64,000 bases of DNA from Mycobacterium marinum (lineage in GTDB: Bacteria > Actinomycetota > Actinomycetes > Mycobacteriales > Mycobacteriaceae). A program made the translations under genes and the position numbers. The stretch spans positions 2,976,001 through 3,040,000 of the forward strand of contig NZ_CP024190.1 of the NCBI RefSeq assembly GCF_003391395.1. The letters run 5' to 3'. The notes beneath the pieces are model-generated. The model did no database searches and was not told the origin of the DNA. It worked only from the letters and a program-made list of their open reading frames with translations. This document shows positions 54,652 to 63,314 of the stretch, one piece after another. Position 1 is the stretch's first letter; each line of letters begins with the position of its first letter.

Positions 54652-54673
54652 AACAACGTGTCAGGTCACAACA
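54652..54673 (-). repeat. IS481-family right terminal inverted repeat
   Basis: Complement reads TGTTGTGACCTGACACGTTG then TT, pairing with the left end. Confidence 0.85.
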
Positions 54674-55086
54674 ACTAGGACTTCACCTGCGGCGAACCTG
54701 GGGCCTGGTCAGGTGCTTGCTCCCCAGCGCCGGCACAGCACCGGAATTGGGTGCGGGTGCTGTTGGTGATCGTGGGCGCCGACCTCTCCTTGCGGGGCTG
54801 TGCGCGGGTCTGTTGCGGTTGGCTTGTGGGGCAGGTGTGTTCGAGCTCGGCGGTGATCGGCTTGACCGTGTCGCCGGGGTGGCGGGCGTTCCCAGCGTGT
54901 CGGCCTTTTGCCGCCCAGCGGCCAGATCGCTTGCTGCCAGGATGATTTCGCGTTGCGCGGTATCGAGGATGTTGCCGCTGCGGGCGTGCACGGTGTCTTG
55001 GACTCGAGCATTGTTTCGACCGCTGTGCGCCGATGAACTCCGCCCGGTCCGGCGTGCCATTGGACGCCCCTTATGCTTGTCCGCAA
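54674..55086. other. Intergenic region between IS element and FAD oxidoreductase gene
   Basis: 413 bases. Begins with the right target-duplication copy ACTAGG (54674-54679). Frames on both strands are present but none has a recognisable domain. TATGCT at 55072-55077 is a candidate -10 nine bases before the ATG at 55087. Possibly the relic of an older gene. Confidence 0.4.
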
Positions 55087-56316
55087 ATGGGTGAGAAAAC
55101 CACGTGCGCGATAATCGGCGGCGGCCCAGCCGGGATGGTTCTCGGGCTTCTGCTGGCCAGGGCGGGTGTAGAAGTCACGTTGCTGGAAAAGCACGGCGAC
55201 TTTCTGCGCGACTTTCGCGGTGACACGGTGCATCCGACCACGATGCGGCTGCTCGACGAGTTGGGCTTGTGGGAACGCTTTGCTGAGCTGCCCTTCAGCG
55301 AAGTTCGCAAAGCGACGCTGGATACGAACGGGCGTTCGGTCACCTATATCGACTTCGGGCGGCTGAACCAACCGCACCCCTACGTCGCGATGGTGCCGCA
55401 GTGGGACCTGTTGAACCTGCTGGCCGAGGCCGCCCAAGCCGAGTCGAGCTTCACACTTCGGATGAATACCGAGGTGACCGGTTTGCTGCAGGAAGGCGGC
55501 CGCGTCACCGGAGTGCGCTATCAGGGCGCCGAGGGACCCGGTGAATTGCGGGCGGACCTGACCGTGGCGTGCGATGGGCGGTGGTCCATTGCCCGCCAGG
55601 CGGCCGGGCTCAAGGCGCGCGACTACCCGGTGAACTTCGACGTGTGGTGGTTCAAGCTGCCGCGCGAAGGTGATGCGGACTTTTCGTTCCTGCCGCGTTT
55701 CGGGCCGGGCAAGGGGCTGGGTGTCATCCCACGTGAGGGCTATTTCCAGATCGCCTACATCGGGCCCAAGGGGACAGACGCCAAGCTGCGTGAGCGCGGG
55801 ATCGAGGAATTCCGGCACGACATCGGCGCACTGCTACCCGAAGCGGCCGAGTCCGTGGCCGGGCTGGCCTCCATGGACGATGTCAAGCATCTCAACGTGA
55901 AGGTGAACAGGCTGCGACGCTGGCACATCGATGGGCTGCTGTGTATTGGTGATGCCGCGCATGCGATGTCGCCGCTGGGTGGGGTGGGTATCAATCTTGC
56001 CGTTCAGGACGCGGTCGCGGCAGCGACCATCTTGGCCGAACCACTGCTAGGACACCGAGTCACCGGTCGGGACCTGGCGGCAGTGCGCCGCCGCCGCGTC
56101 ATCCCGACCGTGATAACCCAGGCCGTGCAACGGTTACTGCACCGGCGGCTGCTGGGACCGCTGCTCCGCGGCCAGGACGCGACCCCGCCGGCGGCCCTGC
56201 TCGGCCTGGTCGAGCGGGTGCCGTGGCTGTCGGTGATCCCGGCCTACTTTGTCGGGGTCGGGGTCCGGCCCGAGCATGCACCCGCCTTTGCTCGCCGGGG
56301 CGGCCGCACCGACTGA
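55087..56316 (+). CDS. FAD-dependent oxidoreductase/monooxygenase
   Basis: 409 aa from the ATG at 55087. Group A flavin hydroxylase-like: N-terminal Rossmann IIGGGPAGMVLGLLLARAG, followed by the Glu-Lys stretch LLEKHGDF, middle GD region (TVACDGRWS) and C-terminal second FAD motif CIGDAAHAMSPLGGVGINLA. Members hydroxylate aromatic or related substrates with NADPH. Resembles what I recall of Rv1751 in position and kind, unverified. A Gfo/Idh gene follows 44 bp later. Confidence 0.82.
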   Translation: MGEKTTCAIIGGGPAGMVLGLLLARAGVEVTLLEKHGDFLRDFRGDTVHPTTMRLLDELGLWERFAELPFSEVRKATLDTNGRSVTYIDFGRLNQPHPYVAMVPQWDLLNLLAEAAQAESSFTLRMNTEVTGLLQEGGRVTGVRYQGAEGPGELRADLTVACDGRWSIARQAAGLKARDYPVNFDVWWFKLPREGDADFSFLPRFGPGKGLGVIPREGYFQIAYIGPKGTDAKLRERGIEEFRHDIGALLPEAAESVAGLASMDDVKHLNVKVNRLRRWHIDGLLCIGDAAHAMSPLGGVGINLAVQDAVAAATILAEPLLGHRVTGRDLAAVRRRRVIPTVITQAVQRLLHRRLLGPLLRGQDATPPAALLGLVERVPWLSVIPAYFVGVGVRPEHAPAFARRGGRTD

Positions 56317-56348
56317 TCAGGTGACACCGGCGGTGCCGGCGCAAGTGC

Positions 56349-56354
56349 TAGCGT
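56349..56354 (+). promoter_or_regulatory. Candidate -10 TAGCGT for the Gfo/Idh gene
   Basis: TAGCGT ends 6 nt before the GTG at 56361, leaderless-type spacing. Confidence 0.4.
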
Positions 56355-56360
56355 CGGTCC

Positions 56361-57359
56361 GTGACCGGACACGGGAGCCCACTGCGGATCGGCATCCTGG
56401 GCGCGGCGCGGATAGCGCCGCAGGCGCTCGTCAAACCAGCTCAGGGCAACGTCGAAGCCGTGGTGGCCGCGGTCGCCGCACGTGATGGCCTACGCGCACA
56501 GGCCTTTGCCGCCAAACACGGCATCAGCCGGGTGCACAGCAGCTACGAGGCGCTCATCGCCGATCCAACCCTCGATGCCGTCTACATCCCCCTGCCCAAC
56601 GGCCTGCATGGCAGGTGGACCCAAGCCGCGCTGACCGCCGGCAAGCATGTGCTGTGTGAGAAGCCGTTCACCGCCAATGCCGCCGAGGCCGGCGAGATCG
56701 CCCAGTTGGCCGCGACCACCGATCGCGTGGTGATGGAGGCTTTCCACTACCGCTACCATCCGCTGACTCTGCGGATCGAGCAGATCATCGCCTCCGGGGA
56801 GCTGGGCACGCTGCAGCGGGTGGAGACGTCGATGTGTTTTCCGCTGCCAAAGTTCTCCGACATCCGTTACAACTACGCCCTGGCCGGAGGCGCGACGATG
56901 GACGCCGGCTGCTACGCGGTGCACATGGCTCGTACCTTCGGCGGCGGCACTCCGGAAGTGGTTTCAGCGCAAGCAAAACGGCGCGACTCGGAAGTGGACC
57001 GTGCGATGACAGCCGAGTTGCGTTTTCCGGCAGGCCATTCCGGTCGAATCCAGTGCTCGATGTGGTCGTCGCACCTGTTGAACATGAGCGCGCGGGTGGT
57101 TGGCGACCGCGGCGAGCTCCGGGTGCTGAACCCCGTTGTGCCCCAGCTCTTCCATCGGCTCACCGTCCAGTCGGCCATTGGCAGGAGGGTGGAACGCTTT
57201 CCCCGCCGGGCCTCGTATGCGTATCAACTCGACGCCTTCACCGGGGCAATACTGCGCGGCGAAGCGGTCAAGACGACACCGCAGGACGCGGTGCAGAACA
57301 TGACGGTCATCGATGCCATCTACCGCGCCGCAGGCCTTCCGCTGCGCAATCCGAGCTGA
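56361..57359 (+). CDS. Gfo/Idh/MocA family oxidoreductase
   Basis: 332 aa from the GTG at 56361. N-terminal Rossmann IGILGAARIAPQAL, then the EKPF motif in VLCEKPFTANA (Lys is the catalytic residue of the family) and GGATMDAGCYAVHMARTF in the C-terminal sheet. NAD(P)-dependent dehydrogenase of sugars, inositol or related compounds. It is co-directional with the FAD oxidoreductase gene but has its own -10-like element. Substrate unknown. Confidence 0.85.
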   Translation: MTGHGSPLRIGILGAARIAPQALVKPAQGNVEAVVAAVAARDGLRAQAFAAKHGISRVHSSYEALIADPTLDAVYIPLPNGLHGRWTQAALTAGKHVLCEKPFTANAAEAGEIAQLAATTDRVVMEAFHYRYHPLTLRIEQIIASGELGTLQRVETSMCFPLPKFSDIRYNYALAGGATMDAGCYAVHMARTFGGGTPEVVSAQAKRRDSEVDRAMTAELRFPAGHSGRIQCSMWSSHLLNMSARVVGDRGELRVLNPVVPQLFHRLTVQSAIGRRVERFPRRASYAYQLDAFTGAILRGEAVKTTPQDAVQNMTVIDAIYRAAGLPLRNPS

Positions 57360-57617
57360 ACCTGGGGCGCGGTCGCAGCACGGATCTTGCGCCCGGTCAT
57401 GTGGTATCTGCGATTGCTGCGACTGCTGTGGTTTGTGACTGACCCCACAAACCCCGGTCCCGGTGAAACGGTGGGGTTGAGCCCCAAAACCGCGGGTATA
57501 TTCATACTTGCGCAGGTTCTGAGGCCGGATCCAATAGACACGCAGCTGCTGGATACCAGACGCGTGAGTGGATCGATCGGATGATTCACGACATTCCGGC
57601 CGGAAGGAGGCTATGAA
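57360..57617. promoter_or_regulatory. Upstream region of small secreted protein gene
   Basis: 258 bases, containing the strong ribosome site GGAAGGAGG upstream of the 57618 ATG. No clear ORF. The tattcata segment near 57498-57505 is A/T-richer and could belong to a promoter. Confidence 0.3.
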
Positions 57618-57863
57618 ATGAACGTGAAGAAGTTTGCTGGAACAGTTGCGCTTGCGGGTGCGCTCGGCGCCACCACGCTCGGGTTGGGCGCGGGTATGGC
57701 ATCGGCCAACCCGGGACCGCGGATACCCGGCCCGCCGGGACCGCACGTTGACGACTGGGCGAACTGGCACCAGGTACCGCCCGGCCAGATCAAGAAGGTG
57801 TGCCCGTGGCAGTCACCTCCTGGCCACTGGGTTGGGGGACCGCACGGCATTCCCTGCACCTGA
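57618..57863 (+). CDS. Small secreted Gly/Pro-rich protein
   Basis: 81 aa. Signal peptide about 1-30 (KKFAGTVALAGALGATTLGL, cleavage after AS-A), mature part PGPRIPGPPGPHVDDWANWH and PPGHWVGGPHGIPC. This matches a small-protein family found in many mycobacteria, function unknown. GGAAGGAGG ribosome site. Followed after 23 bp by a strong hairpin. Confidence 0.75.
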   Translation: MNVKKFAGTVALAGALGATTLGLGAGMASANPGPRIPGPPGPHVDDWANWHQVPPGQIKKVCPWQSPPGHWVGGPHGIPCT

Positions 57864-57886
57864 TCAACCAACGCTTCAAATTTCGA

Positions 57887-57921
57887 AAATGGGCGCCTAG
57901 CAACGGGCTAGGCGCCCATTT
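57887..57921. terminator. Bidirectional Rho-independent-like terminator
   Basis: Stem of 15 bp (57887-57901 with 57907-57921) around a 5-base loop, with A-residues on the 5' side and T-residues on the 3' side. It lies between two convergent genes and can end both transcripts. Confidence 0.85.
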
Positions 57922-57973
57922 GCTGTCCGCGATGTGCGTCTGTTTGATTTCGGCACAGCCACAGGCGGCGGCA

Positions 57974-59125
57974 TCAGCAGGCGCGGCTGGCAGCGTCCCC
58001 GCCGCCACGGCACCCGGGTTCGTCGGCGTCCAGGGCGGTTAGCATCCCGGCGGCGGCCACCTGCCAAGTGAACATCTCGGCGCGGCGCCTGGCGGAGCTG
58101 CGGCGTTGCCGCTCAGGCCAACCGACGATGGTGCGAACCGCGGCCGCGATCGCCGCGGGGTCGTTGTCCGCCGATGCCCCGCTGTCGGTGGTGATGATCT
58201 CGCTGAGGGCCGAGGTGCGCGACACCACGGCCGGTGTGCCACAAGCCAAGGACTCGAGTGCGGCAAGCCCGAATGTTTCGTGCGGGCCGGGCGCCAACGC
58301 GATATCGGCGGAGGCCAGGAGCTGGGCGACGTTGTCGCGCTGGGTGACAAATCCGGTGAAGTCGACGGGCAGCCCTGCCGCCTGGCGCTGCAGCCTGGCC
58401 CGAAGCGGGCCCTCTCCAACGATGACCAACCGTGCATCGACGCCCGCATCACACAGCGCGGCCAGTGCCCCGATGCTGCGATCGACGTGCTTTTCCACTG
58501 ACAACCGGCCGCAATGGATCAGCAGCAGCTGCCGGGGTGTGGCGAAACGCTGGCGCACCAGCGGGCAGCGCCGACGCGGGTGAAAGGTCTGCAGGTCCAC
58601 GCCCAGGGGCACGGTGAGGGTGTTGGTCGCGCCGATGCGATCGAATTCTTCGCGGGCGAACGCCGTGGTGCACACCACGGTGTCGTAGTTGGCGGCGGTA
58701 CGCCGGTTTGCGAAGTCGGCGAGCCGCTGCGCGGCGCGGTGCGGAAGCACCTGACCCACCAACCGATCTAGGCGCTCATGGGAAATCATGACCGTCGTGA
58801 TCCCACACTCGCGACCCCAGCACCCCAGCGATCGCAGCGTGAGCCGGTCGGAGACCTCCACGGCGTCGGGATCAAGCGCGCCCAACAGTTCCCGCACCCG
58901 TCCCGGCATCACCGCGCGGTAGCCTCCGGTGAGCGGAATCAGCCTGGCGGGCAAGCTGATTCGTACGACACCGGTGTCCAAGCGACGTCGCCCGGCGTGC
59001 GCCCCCGGCACGATTAGAAACACCTCGTGCCCGCTGGCGCAGTATTCGGCGCCCAGCCGATCGACCGCCGTTCGCAGGCCACCCGAACGTGGTCCGTAGA
59101 AGTTGGCGACCTGAACCACACGCAT
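57974..59125 (-). CDS. mgtA: GDP-mannose-dependent alpha-mannosyltransferase MgtA
   Basis: 383 aa, a GT4 family enzyme with GT-B fold. N-terminal VANFYGPRSGGLRTAVDRLG and C-terminal GPHETFGLAALES (the EX7E motif), with ISHERLDR and VPLGVDLQTFHPRRRC. My memory of Rv0557 (MgtA/PimB, 378 aa) matches over most of the length. The enzyme mannosylates a glucuronosyl-diacylglycerol lipid in the synthesis of a lipomannan-type glycolipid. The neighbourhood differs from Rv0557, so it may be a relocated or second copy. Start is the ATG at 59123-59125. Confidence 0.85.
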   Translation of the reverse strand: MRVVQVANFYGPRSGGLRTAVDRLGAEYCASGHEVFLIVPGAHAGRRRLDTGVVRISLPARLIPLTGGYRAVMPGRVRELLGALDPDAVEVSDRLTLRSLGCWGRECGITTVMISHERLDRLVGQVLPHRAAQRLADFANRRTAANYDTVVCTTAFAREEFDRIGATNTLTVPLGVDLQTFHPRRRCPLVRQRFATPRQLLLIHCGRLSVEKHVDRSIGALAALCDAGVDARLVIVGEGPLRARLQRQAAGLPVDFTGFVTQRDNVAQLLASADIALAPGPHETFGLAALESLACGTPAVVSRTSALSEIITTDSGASADNDPAAIAAAVRTIVGWPERQRRSSARRRAEMFTWQVAAAGMLTALDADEPGCRGGGDAASRAC

Positions 59126-59227
59126 ACCCGTGAGAAAAACCGGCCCTTGTGTGCGATCAACGATGCGGAGCCGACGGCCATCTGAATTGTCCGTGAAATC
59201 TACTCGGGTCGTGCCGGGGACGACGGA

Positions 59228-59859
59228 TCAGCTGGGCTTCTTCAGGTGCGGGCCCAGCATCTGATGCCACGCTTTCGACATGTTCTGGAACTCGTCCTCG
59301 CAATTGCCGGCGCGGTCTTCCGGCAAATCGCCGGAAGTAACGATGCCGGCATTGGCTGTCGTATCCGAGCCGTAGATCCAGCACTCCCAGTTGTACATCC
59401 GCGTGATGTCCATCGAATGCCCGTCCCAGAACGGGAGATCGTTGGCATCGCCGTCCTCTTTTGCGCTCAGCCTCCAGTCCTGCGCCGTGTTGGCCGCGAT
59501 GCGGACGCCATTGGGATAGGGCGTTCCGTCTGCCCCGGGGGCCAGCAACATGAAAGCCGAGAGCTGGTCGGCGACATCCTCCTCACGACCGTGTCGTTGA
59601 CCTGTGCCGCCACCGCTTCCAAGAGCTCTGCGTCCATCATGAGCCCTCGACCTTGCTCCGCATCCGGTGTCTGGGCGTCGTCGTAGCGGGTATTCACCTT
59701 GCCCGCTGCGGCGGCTTCGGTGGAACTGGCCGGCGTCGCAGCCTGGCTCTCGGACCCGGTCGAGGATGCATCGTCAGCCGATGGTGAGTTGGATCCGCCG
59801 CAGCCGGCCGACAGGAGCAGGGCGGCGATCGCAGCCATGGCAGTGAGCAGCCTACTCAT
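59228..59859 (-). pseudogene. Frameshifted lipoprotein gene
   Basis: The frame from 59859 begins with a lipoprotein signal (MSRLLTAMAAIAALLLSAGC, lipobox LSAGC) and Ser/Ala-rich mature part up to VNDTVV. It then changes frame at about 59578-59586 (ctcctc region); the alternative frame continues EDVADQLSAFMLLAPGADGT and runs to FQNMSKAWHQMLGPHLKKPS, with a TGA at 59228-59230. One missing base, or two extra, explains the break. The family is not recognised. A sequencing or assembly error at the short repeat is possible. Confidence 0.7.
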
Positions 59860-59911
59860 CGATGCTCTCCTTCTTCGACACCACCCGCTGGGTCGTCATC
59901 GGCGGATTCAG

Positions 59912-61084
59912 CTATGAGGTGAACTGCAGCGGCAGCGTCGACAGGCCGAGAGTTGCCGATGGCCAATCGATCTCGGGCGTGTACCCGCACGCCAATTCAA
60001 ACTGGGGTATCCGGCGCAGCCATTCACTTATCACCAGGCTCAGCTCCATCCGCGCCAGGTGTGAGCCCAGACAGCGGTGGGTGCCGCCACCGAAGCCCCA
60101 GTGCTTGTGCACCTTGCCGTCCATGACGACATCATTGACCGAGGTGGCGTCGCTGCCATCGCGATTGATCGCACCCAGGCACAACCACACCCTCGAACCC
60201 GCCGGAATCTTCGCGCCGGCGATGTTGACTTCTTGGGTCGTGACGCGCGGAACAACCGGCGCGGGAGGTTCGAGTCGGACGATTTCATCAACGAAAACTG
60301 CTATTTGGCTGGGGTTTTCGCGAAGTAGCCGGCGCAATTGCGGGCGCCGAGCCAGCTCGAGCAGCGCTGCCCCGATCGCGGAGGTCACGGTGTCCAGGCC
60401 GGCAAGGACGAAGACGTAACTGAGCCCGAGTGCCTCGCTGTCATCGAGTGGGGCATCGCCGAGGAGCACCTGAGACAGAATGTCGGTACCCGGATGCCGG
60501 CGGTGGGCGGCAATGGCGTCGACAAGGTAGCTCGTGAGCTCGAGTGCGGGAGTCAGGTCAGCGTCGTCCAGGCTGGCGAGCAGGCCCAGGGCGATGATGG
60601 CGTCTTTCCAGCGGATCAAGCGGTCCCGATCTGCCAGCGAAAGGCCGAACAGCGTCAGGAACACCTGTGATGGATACGGGATCGCCAGCTCCGCGATCAC
60701 CTCGCACTGGCTTCCGGCGGCGATCGCGTCGATGATCTCGATCGCCTGGGCTTGCAGTGACGGCAGCATGGTGGCCAGCGCATGTGGACTGAAGAACGGT
60801 TGCAGGACTTTCCGGAATCGAGTGTGCTCGGGTGGATCGAACGCAAGTGGTACCAGCGGCAATGGACTGCCCAATATGTCGAAGGCACGCTTGGACGAGA
60901 AGACCTCGGGATGGCGCAGCGCATCGAGCACATCGGCGCGTCTGGTCAGGTAATAGAAGCCATCGCCGATCACCACCGGGCCTGCGTCGCGCAAGGCCGC
61001 CCATCCGCGCCCCCGGTCGGTAGCCATCGGCAGCTCCGCGTAGACAAAGTGCGGGATGTCCCGTTCGTCGCGCGGTGCGCTCAT
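59912..61084 (-). CDS. Cytochrome P450
   Basis: 390 aa. Heme-binding FGGGTHRCLGSHLARME with proximal Cys338, I-helix AGLDT (VFVLAGLDTVTSA), E-x-x-R in the region LEPPAPVVPRVT, and soluble class I length. The subfamily is not clear; bacterial CYPs of this size in mycobacteria act on lipids, sterols or small aromatic compounds. 52 bp after the lipoprotein pseudogene on the same strand. Electron partners (ferredoxin) are not adjacent. Confidence 0.92.
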   Translation of the reverse strand: MSAPRDERDIPHFVYAELPMATDRGRGWAALRDAGPVVIGDGFYYLTRRADVLDALRHPEVFSSKRAFDILGSPLPLVPLAFDPPEHTRFRKVLQPFFSPHALATMLPSLQAQAIEIIDAIAAGSQCEVIAELAIPYPSQVFLTLFGLSLADRDRLIRWKDAIIALGLLASLDDADLTPALELTSYLVDAIAAHRRHPGTDILSQVLLGDAPLDDSEALGLSYVFVLAGLDTVTSAIGAALLELARRPQLRRLLRENPSQIAVFVDEIVRLEPPAPVVPRVTTQEVNIAGAKIPAGSRVWLCLGAINRDGSDATSVNDVVMDGKVHKHWGFGGGTHRCLGSHLARMELSLVISEWLRRIPQFELACGYTPEIDWPSATLGLSTLPLQFTS

Positions 61085-61245
61085 AGGGATATCTTCACCC
61101 CGGGATGGCCGCCTTGATAGTGCAATTCACGATTTTCGGGCCGACGCCGAAAGCGCGCCATCGGGAGCGGGGGAGCACGGCGGCGGTGTTGGTGGGCGCG
61201 CCCGGTGGTCCGTGTCCACCCCGCGCTGAGCGGTATCGGGACCGC

Positions 61246-61866
61246 TCAGCCGGTGAGGCCCTTCTTGATCGCCGCATCTTGCTTGCGGCCCACGTCGGTG
61301 ACGAACTCGGGTGGCGCCGGGATTTCGGCCGGCCCATCGAATTCCAGCTCGGCCAACGCCCGACCTTGGGTGAACAGCAGCACCGTCACCCCCTTTGTCC
61401 CGTCCGGTGAGAGCCCGGTGATTGCGATCCCGCCAACACCGACGTCGAACGGATCGGGGGTTCCTGTGACGATGCCGTCCAGGGCGTTCTTGCGCTGATC
61501 GAGCGCACTGGTCGCGGCGGCGGGATCCGGCAGGATCCAGATGGTGTCATTGATGACGTGGCTACGGTCGTCGTTGCTGAAGCTCGTGGAAACGCCGGGG
61601 CGCCCATCCGGGTTCCGCACGGGCGGGCTAGCGGTGAATGCCTCGGGCGCGTCGATCTCTGAAGCCTGGATCAGCAGCCGGGCATAATCGGCCGGATCCG
61701 TCGGCGCGGCGGTGGCCGCCGAACTTGCGCTGCTCGCATTCGAGGGGCTCGACTGGCTCGACGATGACGGCGATGACCCCGTATTGCTGCTACAGCCGAC
61801 CAGCGCGGTTGCGGCAAGCGTCACCGTCGCAGTCAAGGTGACGGCCAACGTGGAGGTGTTCTTCAA
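61246..61866 (-). CDS. Lipoprotein, LpqN/LppP-like small envelope protein
   Basis: 206 aa. Signal peptide with lipobox LVGC (ATALVGCSS, Cys25), Ser-rich linker (about 27-53), then a globular domain with INDTIWILPDPAAATSALDQ and GVGGIAITGL. No catalytic motif. Mycobacterial lipoproteins of this size are numerous and poorly characterised; I assign no subfamily. About 160 bp before the P450 gene on the same strand. Confidence 0.75.
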   Translation of the reverse strand: MKNTSTLAVTLTATVTLAATALVGCSSNTGSSPSSSSQSSPSNASSASSAATAAPTDPADYARLLIQASEIDAPEAFTASPPVRNPDGRPGVSTSFSNDDRSHVINDTIWILPDPAAATSALDQRKNALDGIVTGTPDPFDVGVGGIAITGLSPDGTKGVTVLLFTQGRALAELEFDGPAEIPAPPEFVTDVGRKQDAAIKKGLTG

Positions 61867-62095
61867 GGCAAGCTCCGTTCGCCAGGCTCAAGTGTGAGAC
61901 GACGGCAGCGTGCCGCGCCTTGCCCAAGCTAGCCCGGGCGAGGCGCTTCCGTCGGGCTCTTAGTATTCCTGCTACGTGGCCAAGAACCGGCGTTGCCGGT
62001 TCAGCGCGAGTCACGACGCGAAGCAGGCGACTCCTCGAGTCGTCACCTCGAGGATGGACAGCCCGGCGCTGGACTGAGCGGATTGCGGGGAACCG

Positions 62096-62989
62096 ATGAG
62101 CGACCGAGACCTCCTGGCCGGACGGGGCGTTGTCGTGGTCGGCGGCAGCCGCGGCATCGGACGCGCCGTCGCCGAACTGCTGGCCCGACGCGGTGCCGGC
62201 GTGGTGATCAGCGGACGCGAGCCGGACGCGGTACATGACGCAACCGAGGCGGTTATCTCCGCGGGCGGTCGCGCCACCGGTATCGCCGGCGCGGCGGACC
62301 ACGAAGACACGGCAAATGCACTGGTCGATCGGTGCATGACCAGCTTCGGACGACTAGACGCCTTGATCAACTGTGCGGGCATCGCCGAGCCGCCCGGCTC
62401 CTCGATCCTCAACATCAGTCCGGCTCAATTCGATGGTCTGCTTCGAGCCCATCTGGGCACCGTATTCCACACCTGCCGGGTCGCCGCGCCGGTGCTGGCC
62501 GCTCAGGGACACGGATCGATCATCAACACGGGTTCGGTTGCGTTCCTCGGCGACTACGGGGGCAGCGGATATCCCGCGGGCAAAGCGGCCGTCAACGGGC
62601 TGACCCTGGCAATATCGGCAGAACTGAAAGCGCGCGGTGTACGTGCCAACGTCATCTGTCCCGGGGCGCGCACGCGGCTGTCCAGCGGCCCGGACTACGA
62701 AGCGCATATCAACGAACTCCATCGCCGTGGACTGCTCGACGAGATGACTAGGCAGGCCTCCCTCGATGCGCCGCCGGCCGATTTCGTCGCGCCGCTGTAT
62801 GCCTATTTGGCCAGCGATCTGGCCAGCGGGATCACGGGTCAGATCTTCGTTGCTTCAGGAGGATTCGTTGGCACCTTCGACCGGCCGACGCCACAGGTGC
62901 TGGGCTGGCGCGATCATCGGGCCGATCCGCAGTGGCCGGTCGAGGACCTGCACACCATGATCAACGCCCGGCCGCTCGACACGGACTAG
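62096..62989 (+). CDS. SDR family oxidoreductase
   Basis: 297 aa from the ATG at 62096. Classical SDR: VGGSRGIG, NCAGIA, Ser in NTGSVAFL and YPAGK (YxxxK). The C-terminal 30 residues (GTFDRPTPQVLGWRDHRADP) extend beyond a typical SDR of 250 aa. Divergent from the lipoprotein gene; promoter region lies in 61867-62095. Substrate unknown. Confidence 0.85.
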   Translation: MSDRDLLAGRGVVVVGGSRGIGRAVAELLARRGAGVVISGREPDAVHDATEAVISAGGRATGIAGAADHEDTANALVDRCMTSFGRLDALINCAGIAEPPGSSILNISPAQFDGLLRAHLGTVFHTCRVAAPVLAAQGHGSIINTGSVAFLGDYGGSGYPAGKAAVNGLTLAISAELKARGVRANVICPGARTRLSSGPDYEAHINELHRRGLLDEMTRQASLDAPPADFVAPLYAYLASDLASGITGQIFVASGGFVGTFDRPTPQVLGWRDHRADPQWPVEDLHTMINARPLDTD

Positions 62990-63314
62990 CGGGCGTGGCC
63001 GCGCGGGAGCCGGCCATCGGCGAAGGTTGCACCCACCGAGCCACGCCGGTGGTTTCGGCCAAAGACCCAAGGCGATGTTTATTACGAGCTCGGTGTGGGA
63101 AAGACCAATCAGCGGGCATGAGCGGGATGGGTGGGCGCCACCGCAAGATCGTCATGTCGTGCTCACCAAACGGGGCGCGCAATGTGGCGCGCACCGATAC
63201 GAAATCAACTCCAAATGTCTTGTACGGGAGCGTAGTTGCACGCTTCCCAGCGTCTGCGCGTACAAGCATATCCGGGGCGGAAGATGTGAATCACTCTAGT
63301 CGGGCGGGGCGGCC
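62990..63314. promoter_or_regulatory. Upstream region of a WS/DGAT gene
   Basis: 325 bases, with a more A/T-rich section around 63185-63300 than is usual here. No ORF is convincing. Contains the promoter of the gene that starts at 63315. Confidence 0.3.

Larger units (their letters stand above)
53580..54673 (+). mobile_element. IS481-family insertion sequence
   Basis: 1094 bp bounded by imperfect 22-bp inverted repeats (left 53580-53601, right 54652-54673, 18 of 22 matching) and flanked by the perfect 6-bp direct repeat ACTAGG (53574-53579 and 54674-54679). IS481 elements duplicate NCTAGN, and ACTAGG fits that. The left repeat and its target duplication lie at the stop codon of the peptidase gene. 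One transposase gene fills it. The intact ends and duplication suggest a recent insertion. Confidence 0.93.

Noticed and set aside
54709..55818. Minus-strand 369-codon frame across the FAD gene start
   Set aside because: Most of it is opposite the well-supported FAD oxidoreductase; the rest has no recognised domain.
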